In this document: positions 58,413 to 64,000 of the stretch, piece by piece
Layout of the letters: each line of letters begins with the position of its first letter
Numbering within the stretch: position 1 is the first letter of the stretch
NCBI RefSeq assembly: GCF_044466355.1
Contig: NZ_JBITMQ010000002.1
Span: 1 to 64,000, forward strand
Origin: Actinophytocola sp044466355
Lineage (GTDB): Bacteria > Actinomycetota > Actinomycetes > Mycobacteriales > Pseudonocardiaceae
Length of the DNA stretch: 64,000 nt
Direction of reading: 5' to 3'
Position numbers and translations under genes: made by a program
Notes under the pieces: model-generated
Databases searched by the model: none
Seen by the model: only the letters and a program-made list of their open reading frames with translations
What the model was told of the DNA's origin: nothing

Positions 58413-59051
58413 GTGGTGCGCGTCCTCGTCGCCGACGACGAACCACTGATCACCGCGGGCATCCGCACCGTGCTCGAGTCCGCGGGCGACATCGACGTGG
58501 TCGCCACCGCGGGCGACGGCAGCGCCGCCGTGCGGGCCGCGGTCCGGCACCGGCCCGACGTCGCACTGCTCGACATCACCATGCCCGTCCTCGACGGCCT
58601 CGGGGCGCTCGGCGAACTACGCAGGCAGACGCCGGCCGTGCGAGCGGTGATGCTGACGTCCTTCGGCACGGAGCCGAACGTGCTGCGCGCGCTGCGGGAC
58701 GGCGCGTCCGGGTTCGTGCTCAAACACTGCACACCGGACGAACTGATCCGCGCGGTCCGGGCGGCGCACGAGGGCGACGCCTACCTGTCCCCGGAGGTCA
58801 CCAGGATGGTGCTCGGCATGGTCGCCCCCGCCGCGGGCCGCCGCCACGAGGCACTCGCCCGGCTCACCGCACTGAGCCCACGCGAGACCGAGATCGCCGA
58901 GCTGGTCGCCGAAGGGCTCTCCAACGCGGATATCGGCCGCCGCGTCCACATGAGCGAACCCTCGATCAAGACCTACATGAGCCGGGTGCTGACCAAGCTC
59001 GGCTGCGCCAACCGCGTGGAAGTGGCGCTGCTGGTCCGCGACGCCGGCTAG
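58413..59051 (+). CDS. NarL/LuxR family response regulator
   Basis: 212 aa, GTG start directly after the kinase stop. Receiver domain with acidic pocket ADDEPLI, phospho-acceptor Asp in LLDITMPVLDG and Lys in VLKHCTPDE. The LuxR HTH is LSPRETEIAELVAEGLSNADIGRRVHMSEPSIKTYMSRVL, seen as blocks ALSPRETEIAELVAEGLS and SIKTYMSRVLTKLGC. Probably regulates the divergent ABC-2 exporter. Its stop overlaps the convergent gene by four bases. Confidence 0.95.
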   Translation: MVRVLVADDEPLITAGIRTVLESAGDIDVVATAGDGSAAVRAAVRHRPDVALLDITMPVLDGLGALGELRRQTPAVRAVMLTSFGTEPNVLRALRDGASGFVLKHCTPDELIRAVRAAHEGDAYLSPEVTRMVLGMVAPAAGRRHEALARLTALSPRETEIAELVAEGLSNADIGRRVHMSEPSIKTYMSRVLTKLGCANRVEVALLVRDAG

Positions 59052-59335
59052 TAGACGCGGCCCTCGGCGACCACCAGTTCCGTCCACGTCTCGGCCGTGC
59101 CGCGGCCGATGCGCAGCAGCACCAGCTCACCCGCCGCGACCGAGCCCGCGCGGAGCTCCCCGCGCAGCATCGGCCACACCACACCGGCCACAGGCCCGCA
59201 GAACACGTGCTGCACGCGCGCCAGCACCGGCAACGGCGGCTGCCCCACGCCTTCGCAAGTCACCCGTACCGGCTCGGTGTCGCCCCGGCGTGGTGCGGGC
59301 ACCGCCGCCCAGCCGAGAACTCCTCGGTCGTTCAT
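59048..59335 (-). CDS. Hypothetical 95-aa protein next to the ACAD-like gene
   Basis: From ATG 59335. Contains GVLGWAAVPAPRRGDTEPV; the heptad GWAAVPA also occurs in the upstream ACAD-like protein. Remaining residues are rich in Val/Arg/Gly without a recognised domain. Starts 11 bases after the end of the ACAD-like gene, so the two form an operon. Confidence 0.6.
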   Translation of the reverse strand: MNDRGVLGWAAVPAPRRGDTEPVRVTCEGVGQPPLPVLARVQHVFCGPVAGVVWPMLRGELRAGSVAAGELVLLRIGRGTAETWTELVVAEGRVY

Positions 59336-59346
59336 GGCACTCCCAG

Positions 59347-59967
59347 TCAGGTCCCGACCCACGTGTTCGCCACCAGCTCGGCGACGAACAACGCGCGGAC
59401 CGGGTGATCGGCGAGATTCCCCCGCAGGCCGAACAACTTCGCGACCTGCCAGTCCAACCTGGTCAGCCGGTGGTGCACGTCGACGACCGCCGCGCGCGAC
59501 GGCCGCAGCACCGCCTCCTCCAGCAGACCCCGCAACGCCGTCAGCGCGGCGAGCACGTCGGTGAGCACACCGAGCCGCAACACGTGGTGGAGCGGCGGCC
59601 GGCCGTCGGTGAGCGCCCCCATCGCCTGGTCGAGCAGCTTGCGCGCCAGCCCGACCCGCACCGCGGCCAGCCGCAGCCCGACCACCTCCGGACGATCACC
59701 CGCGTGCCGCAGCGGCACCAACCCGACCGGCAGCCGCACGTCGATGATCGCCACCCCTTCGGAGGTGGTCATGTGGTGCTCGAGAACCGAAGCGCCCTCG
59801 TGCACCCGTTGTGCGGGGACGGCCGCCCAACCCGCGTGGGCGGCGGCCATCAGGTCCGCGTCGTCCAGGTCGGCCAGCGCCTTCGCGAGACCGGCGGACA
59901 GGCCCGACGTGTAGCCCACCAGCTCGAAGCCGGCGACATCGACGCACCCGAACGCGACACTCAACAC
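59347..59967 (-). CDS. Acyl-CoA dehydrogenase C-terminal-like protein
   Basis: 206 aa from GTG 59967 (TTG 59964 and GTG 59958 possible). LAAVRVGLARKLLDQAM, LHHVLRLGVLTDVLAALTALRGLLEEAV and DWQVAKLFGLRGNLADHP resemble the helical C-terminal domain of acyl-CoA dehydrogenases (quoted in blocks). The N-terminal FAD- and CoA-binding parts are missing or replaced by a ~75-residue segment with GWAAVPA. It may be a specialised or degenerate ACAD associated with the lanthipeptide locus; the function is unclear. Confidence 0.65.
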   Translation of the reverse strand: MLSVAFGCVDVAGFELVGYTSGLSAGLAKALADLDDADLMAAAHAGWAAVPAQRVHEGASVLEHHMTTSEGVAIIDVRLPVGLVPLRHAGDRPEVVGLRLAAVRVGLARKLLDQAMGALTDGRPPLHHVLRLGVLTDVLAALTALRGLLEEAVLRPSRAAVVDVHHRLTRLDWQVAKLFGLRGNLADHPVRALFVAELVANTWVGT

Positions 59968-60081
59968 CGACCTCCGAGAACTCCGTGAACGTCGTAGCGG
60001 TGGCGGCACGACTGCCGTGAGGGGGCCGGCCGGAGCCGTGCCGCCACCGTGCAAGAGGCCGACCTACCCGGCGCTCCCGCC

Positions 60082-60180
60082 ATGACGAAACCCGATCAAG
60101 GGCGGTCAGGACCAGGCACTTCCACCGGCACAACCACCGGCACAACCAGCACTGCGTCCCGGCCCGCGCACAGGGCGTGA
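60082..60180 (+). other. Thr/Ser-rich short ORF in the gap before the LanM locus
   Basis: ATG 60082 to TGA 60180 encodes 32 residues with a Thr/Ser/Gly block (GTSTGTTTGTTSTAS) created partly by a 12-base tandem repeat (CACCGGCACAAC twice). No ribosome site and no Cys, so it is not a normal lanthipeptide precursor. The rest of the 317-base gap 59968-60284 has no other recognisable feature except GAGGAGG, the ribosome site of the next gene. Confidence 0.2.
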
Positions 60181-60284
60181 GCACGCGGGCAGCCAGCGGA
60201 AATGTGGGTGGCCCCTACCCATGCGGCGGGTGCCGTGGATAGGAGACCGTGAACCGGTCCACTCACGACTCGAGGAGGTCCGCC

Positions 60285-61517
60285 ATGGCGACGCGCCCCG
60301 CGTTCGGCACGGTCCTGCGGGCCTACCGCACGGGCGCGGGCCTCACCCAGGAGGATCTCGCCGACCGGTCCGGGCTGTCGGTGCGCGCGATCCGCAACCT
60401 CGAGATCGGCCGCACCGGGCGACCACAACGGCAGACGGTGGCGCTGCTCTCGCTCGCGCTGCGCCTGACCGAGCCCGAGGAAGCCGCCCTGCTCACCGCG
60501 GCCGGGCGCGGACACACCGAACCGCCGTCCGGCGGCCGCTGCGAACTGCCGCCCGACGTGCCCGACCTGTGCGGCCGGGACCTCCCGGTCGCCGCGGTCA
60601 CCCGCGCGCTCACCACGACCGGCCCCAAGGCCGCGCTGATCAGCGGCGGCCCCGGCGTCGGCCGCACCGCCGTCGCCGTCCACGTCGCCCACCGGGTACG
60701 CGACCGGTTCCCCGACGGCCAGCTCTACGCCGACCTCGACCAGCCCGACCGCACTCCCATCTCCGTCGACGCCGTGCTCACCCGGCTGCTGCGGTCCCTC
60801 GACGTCACCGATCCACCCGCCACCCGCGACGAACGCGCCGCGCTCGTCCGGGCCGAACTCGCTGCCCGGCGCGTGCTCGTCGTGCTGGAGAACGTCGCGC
60901 ACGAAGGGCAGGTGCGGCCGCTGCTGACCGGCGCCGCGCCGAGCGCGGTGCTGATGACCAGCCGCCGCGACCTGCTCGCACTGCCCGGCGTCCAGACCGT
61001 CCGGCTCGACCCGCTGGGCGCCGCCTGCGCCAGGCAGGTGCTCGTCCGGCTCGTCGGCGGCCGGGTACGCGACGAACCCGACGCCGCGTGGGCGATCGTC
61101 GACGCATGCGCACGGCTGCCCGTCGCCCTGCACATCGCCGGGTCCTGGCTCGCCGCACGCCCGCACCGCCCGCTCGCCGACCTGGCCGCCCTGCTCACCG
61201 ACGACGACCTCGTGCTCGACCGGCTCACCGTCGCCGACCTGTCCGTCCGCGCCTGCATCGCCACCCACGTCGCCACCCTGCGGCCCGACGAACAGCGGCT
61301 GCTGCACCAGCTCGCGCACGTGGACACCGACACCCTCACCCCGGCAGAACTGTGCCACCCACTCGCCAGCGCGGAACCCGCGCTGCGCGACGGGCTCGAC
61401 GCGCTGGCGCACGCACACCTGCTCACCCCCGTCGGCACCGGCTACAGGATGAACCCGCTGGTCAGGCGGTACGCACAAGAGGAAGCCGGCCTTCCCCGGC
61501 TGCGGGCGGCCCGATGA
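60285..61517 (+). CDS. XRE-type HTH + NB-ARC-like ATPase regulator
   Basis: 410 aa from ATG 60285 after GAGGAGG. XRE HTH at residues ~10-65 (GTVLRAYRTGAGLTQEDLADRSGLSVRAIRNLEIGR). An NB-ARC-like domain begins near 95: the Walker A reads GGPGVGRTAV with Arg for the usual Lys, and Walker B is RVLVVLENVA. The C-terminal ~100 residues are helical with ATLRPDEQRLLHQLAHVDTDTL. Regulators of this kind often sit next to antibiotic gene clusters. Nucleotide hydrolysis may be impaired. Confidence 0.85.
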   Translation: MATRPAFGTVLRAYRTGAGLTQEDLADRSGLSVRAIRNLEIGRTGRPQRQTVALLSLALRLTEPEEAALLTAAGRGHTEPPSGGRCELPPDVPDLCGRDLPVAAVTRALTTTGPKAALISGGPGVGRTAVAVHVAHRVRDRFPDGQLYADLDQPDRTPISVDAVLTRLLRSLDVTDPPATRDERAALVRAELAARRVLVVLENVAHEGQVRPLLTGAAPSAVLMTSRRDLLALPGVQTVRLDPLGAACARQVLVRLVGGRVRDEPDAAWAIVDACARLPVALHIAGSWLAARPHRPLADLAALLTDDDLVLDRLTVADLSVRACIATHVATLRPDEQRLLHQLAHVDTDTLTPAELCHPLASAEPALRDGLDALAHAHLLTPVGTGYRMNPLVRRYAQEEAGLPRLRAAR

Positions 61518-61622
61518 GTGGAAACCCGCCCCCCAACCACCCGCGGTCCGGCCGCTGAGCCGGGTCGGAACCGGCACTTCCCAATCCGGGGAGGCGGAAC
61601 CGAATATGCGTAGTTTCCACCC

Positions 61623-64000
61623 ATGAACTCGGCCGCGCGGGCTGGCACCGTCCTGTCCATGACCGCAACGGGCCCAGCCGGCGCATTCCCCGCCGGCTGG
61701 TGGGCGCCCGGCCTCGCGCTCGCCGAACGGCCGGCCCCCGTGCGCGGCACCGTGCCGAGCGCGCAGGCCCGCGACCGCGTCGCCAGATGGCGCGCCGGGT
61801 TCGGCGCGGGCCACCGGTTCGACCAGCGCCTCGCCGCCGACGGGCTCGACGAGGTCGCGCTCCTCGGCCTGCTCACCGAACCCCCCGCCACGCTCGCTGC
61901 CCGCGTGCCCCGGCCCGGCTGGGCCGACACCGCCGAACGCGCCGTCCGCGGCGCCATGGCCCACCGAGTCGACACCGCCGACTGGCGTACCGGGCTCGCC
62001 GCCGTGCTGCGGCCCTTCGTCACCGCCGCCACCCACGACCTCACCGACCGGATCGCCGAGTACGCCCACCAGGCCGACGTCGCCGCGCTCGTCGCCGCGT
62101 TCGCCCGCAGACTGTCCCGCACGCTCGTGTCGATCACCGCGCGGACCTTCGTCCACGAGCTGAACACCGCCGTCGCCGACGGCCGCGTGACCGGGGCCGC
62201 CGACCTCGCGAGCAGCCTTACCGAACCGGCCAGGTTCGCGCGGCTCCTCACCACGTACCCGGTGCTGGCCAGGCTGCTCGGGCAGGCCAGCACCTTCCAG
62301 ACCGACGCGTTCGCCGAACTGCTCACCCGCTTCGCCGCCGACCGCCAGAAGATCGTCACCGCGCTGCTCGGCGGCACCGACCCCGGTCCGCTCACCGAGA
62401 TCCGGACCGGACTCGGCGACACGCACCGGCGCGGCCGCTCGGTCGCGATCCTCACCTTCGCCGACGGCAACCGCGTCGTCCACAAACCGCGGGACCTCGG
62501 CGCACACGAACGGTTCGGCGCCGCCGTGCGCTGGCTCAACACGGTCGTGCCCGACCTCGACCTGCGCACCGCCGCCGCCGTGGCGTGCGACGGGTACGGC
62601 TGGGTCGAGTTCGTGCCCACCGGCCCGCTGCCGGACCCGGCCGCCGCCGACCGCTTCTACCGCAGGCAGGGCGCGCTGCTGGTCCTGCTGCACGCGCTGC
62701 ACGCCTCGGACATGCACTTCGAGAACGTCATCGCGAGCGGCGACCAGCCCGTGCTCGTCGACACCGAGGCGCTGTTCCACCCCGCGCTCGCCGCACCCGT
62801 CGGCGGCGGCGTCGACCCGGCCGCGCGGATGCTGGCCGAATCCGTCCAGCGCACCGGGCTGCTGCCGGTCGTCGTCGCGGGCGAGGGCGGCGCGGCCGAC
62901 GTGTCGGCCCTCGGCGGCGGCACCGTGTCCGACGTGGTCACCGACTGGGAACCCGACGAGCGGGGCGCGCTGCGCGAGGTGCGGCGGACCGTCACCCGCG
63001 CGGGCAAGGGCAACCTGCCCCGCCTCGGCGGCGACCCCGTGGACGTCGCCGACCACCAGAAGGCGCTGCTCGACGGGTTCCACACCACCTACGACGCGAT
63101 CACCCGCCACCGCGACGAGCTCACCGACCTCCTCGCCGGGTGCGCCGACGACGAGGTGCGCGTCGCGGTCCGCCACTCCCGCGGCTACGCGCGCCTGCTC
63201 GCCGAGTCCACCCGCCCCGAACTTCTCCGCGACGGCCTGACCAGGGACAACGCGCTCGACGTGCTGTGGGTCGAGTCCGCGGGCGACCCGCTGCGGTGGC
63301 GGGTCGCCCGCCACGAGCTGGCCGACCTGTGGGCCCTCGACGTGCCCCTCTTCACCGCCCGGCCCGGGTCCGCCGACCTGTGGAGCGCGACCGGGCACCG
63401 CCTGCCCGGCGCGCTGGAACGGCCCGGTCTCGCGAGCGCGCTCGCCAAGGTCAACGCGATGAGCGCGATGGACCTGCGCGACCAGGAGTGGATCATCGCG
63501 GCCGCCCTCGCCACCCGCACCCCCGGCAGCCCGCACCGTGCCGCCGCGCCCCTGCCCGGCCACCTCGCGGGCACCGCGGCGCCACCCGAGCGGCTGCTCG
63601 TCACCGCGTGCGCCCTCGCCGACCGGCTCGTCGCCCGCACCCACGCGAGCGGCGACCGCGTCAACTGGCTCGGCCTCGAACTCGTCGACGACCAACGCTG
63701 GCTCGTGCTGCCGATGGGCGCGAGCCTCGGCACCGGCTACCTCGGCGTCGCGCTGTTCCTCGCCCAGCTCACCGAACTGTCCGGCGTGGCCCGCTACGCC
63801 GAGAGCGCCCGCAGCGCGCTGCGGGGCCTGCCGCAACTTTTCGACCTGATGCGCAGCAGGCCCGACCTCGCGGGCACGGTCGGGTGCGGCGGGTTCCACG
63901 GCTTCGGCGGCATCGCCTACGGCCTGGCCCGGCTCACCACGCTGCTGCGCGACGACGAACTGCGCGAGGACACCCGCACAGCCGTCGAACTCGCCGCGGC
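61623..64000 (+). CDS. lanM: Class II lanthipeptide synthetase LanM (3' truncated by window end)
   Basis: 792 residues are visible from ATG 61623; ATG 61659 is an alternative that fits the family start better (AFPAGWWAPGLALAER). The N-terminal DUF4135 dehydratase is intact: SVAILTFADGNRVVHKPRDLGAHERF, HALHASDMHFENVIASGDQPVLVDTEALFHP with the kinase-like H-x-x-N and Asp residues, seen as blocks. The LanC-like cyclase begins near residue 700 (MGASLGTGYLGVALFLAQL, GCGGFHGFGGIAYGLARL); its zinc ligands would lie beyond 64000. LanM phosphorylates and dehydrates Ser/Thr of a precursor and then adds Cys to make lanthionine rings. No precursor gene was recognised in the window. A very long antisense frame opposite this gene is an artefact of the GC-rich codons. 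Confidence 0.95.
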   Translation, partial: MNSAARAGTVLSMTATGPAGAFPAGWWAPGLALAERPAPVRGTVPSAQARDRVARWRAGFGAGHRFDQRLAADGLDEVALLGLLTEPPATLAARVPRPGWADTAERAVRGAMAHRVDTADWRTGLAAVLRPFVTAATHDLTDRIAEYAHQADVAALVAAFARRLSRTLVSITARTFVHELNTAVADGRVTGAADLASSLTEPARFARLLTTYPVLARLLGQASTFQTDAFAELLTRFAADRQKIVTALLGGTDPGPLTEIRTGLGDTHRRGRSVAILTFADGNRVVHKPRDLGAHERFGAAVRWLNTVVPDLDLRTAAAVACDGYGWVEFVPTGPLPDPAAADRFYRRQGALLVLLHALHASDMHFENVIASGDQPVLVDTEALFHPALAAPVGGGVDPAARMLAESVQRTGLLPVVVAGEGGAADVSALGGGTVSDVVTDWEPDERGALREVRRTVTRAGKGNLPRLGGDPVDVADHQKALLDGFHTTYDAITRHRDELTDLLAGCADDEVRVAVRHSRGYARLLAESTRPELLRDGLTRDNALDVLWVESAGDPLRWRVARHELADLWALDVPLFTARPGSADLWSATGHRLPGALERPGLASALAKVNAMSAMDLRDQEWIIAAALATRTPGSPHRAAAPLPGHLAGTAAPPERLLVTACALADRLVARTHASGDRVNWLGLELVDDQRWLVLPMGASLGTGYLGVALFLAQLTELSGVARYAESARSALRGLPQLFDLMRSRPDLAGTVGCGGFHGFGGIAYGLARLTTLLRDDELREDTRTAVELAA

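Noticed and set aside
60082..60180. Thr/Ser-rich ORF as the LanM precursor
   Set aside because: Contains no Cys, which is needed for lanthionine formation, and has no ribosome site; the Thr block arises from a 12-base tandem repeat.
61515..61559. 14-codon ORF MSGNPPPNHPRSGR overlapping the XRE regulator stop as lanthipeptide precursor
   Set aside because: Too short, no Cys or Thr, Pro-rich.
60096..63899. A 1267-codon open frame on the minus strand opposite the LanM gene
   Set aside because: Its composition is Gly/Glu/Val/Arg repeats typical of antisense reading of GC-rich codons, with no recognisable domain. The plus strand carries a full LanM dehydratase domain.

Overview
The window is about 71-73% GC by eye, with dense gene packing, many GTG starts and many 4- to 11-base gene overlaps. 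It carries actinobacterial hallmark families: two MptB-type mannosyltransferases, the DUF3090/SCO1664 pair, DUF3097, an AfsR/SARP regulator, an Rpf-like resuscitation factor with an MtrA-type box, an IdeR/DmdR iron box, an ECF41 sigma factor and a LanM lanthipeptide synthetase. This fits a filamentous actinomycete, probably of the Pseudonocardiaceae type (inference; no rRNA or marker gene is present). It is a scaffold piece with one run of Ns at 33430-33523.

Layout. 0.2-8.6 kb: a GNAT acetyltransferase, then an M20 and an M55 (D-aminopeptidase) pair divergent from a complete family-5 peptide ABC importer, which reads as a D-amino-acid or cell-wall peptide scavenging locus. 8.7-9.9 kb: an exported NucA/NucB-type DNase followed by a DUF6461 protein, a possible effector/immunity pair. 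10.2-13.2 kb: tandem MptB-like mannosyltransferases. 13.2-20.7 kb: an ArsR-SRPBCC regulator with a striking double operator, an exported PLP enzyme, an MBL hydrolase, an LD-carboxypeptidase plus S9 peptidase operon, and DUF3090-SCO1664. 20.7-27.2 kb: small regulators, an epoxide hydrolase, WYL and TetR regulators, a WYL remnant and an ECF sigma/VOC pair. 27.2-31.5 kb: DUF3097, NfeD-SPFH, a Cys-phosphatase and a sucrase/ferredoxin-like protein.

31.6-35.4 kb holds the most unusual structure: a heterodimeric ABC exporter with strongly asymmetric ATPase sites. Its two genes are separated by a tandem 31/30-bp repeat array built from the stop/start overlap itself, like mycobacterial MIRUs, with an assembly gap inside. 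35.4-40.1 kb: an MFS exporter with a leader ORF, remnants of a TetR/FAD-monooxygenase pair, a WYL regulator/VOC pair around a 45-bp inverted repeat, and an ECF41 sigma factor with its carboxymuconolactone decarboxylase partner. 40.4-49.1 kb: a GGDEF-EAL protein, GDPD, a sigma/anti-sigma-like pair, an Rpf-like protein, an MFS_UMF1 transporter and PadR-GyrI. 49.1-59.1 kb: an unknown 422-aa protein, an AfsR/SARP regulator, an NmrA-like reductase, a siderophore-interacting protein with an iron box, a double-TetR fusion, and an ABC-2 exporter divergent from a two-component system. 59-64 kb: the left side of a class II lanthipeptide locus (acyl-CoA-dehydrogenase-like protein, XRE/NB-ARC regulator, LanM truncated by the window end). 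No precursor peptide was recognised.

No tRNA, rRNA, CRISPR array, intact insertion sequence or phage module was seen. Bases 1-174 hold no gene I can support. Three related AT-rich intergenic elements of about 105 bp (9963, 21013 and 21290) stand out from the GC-rich background.
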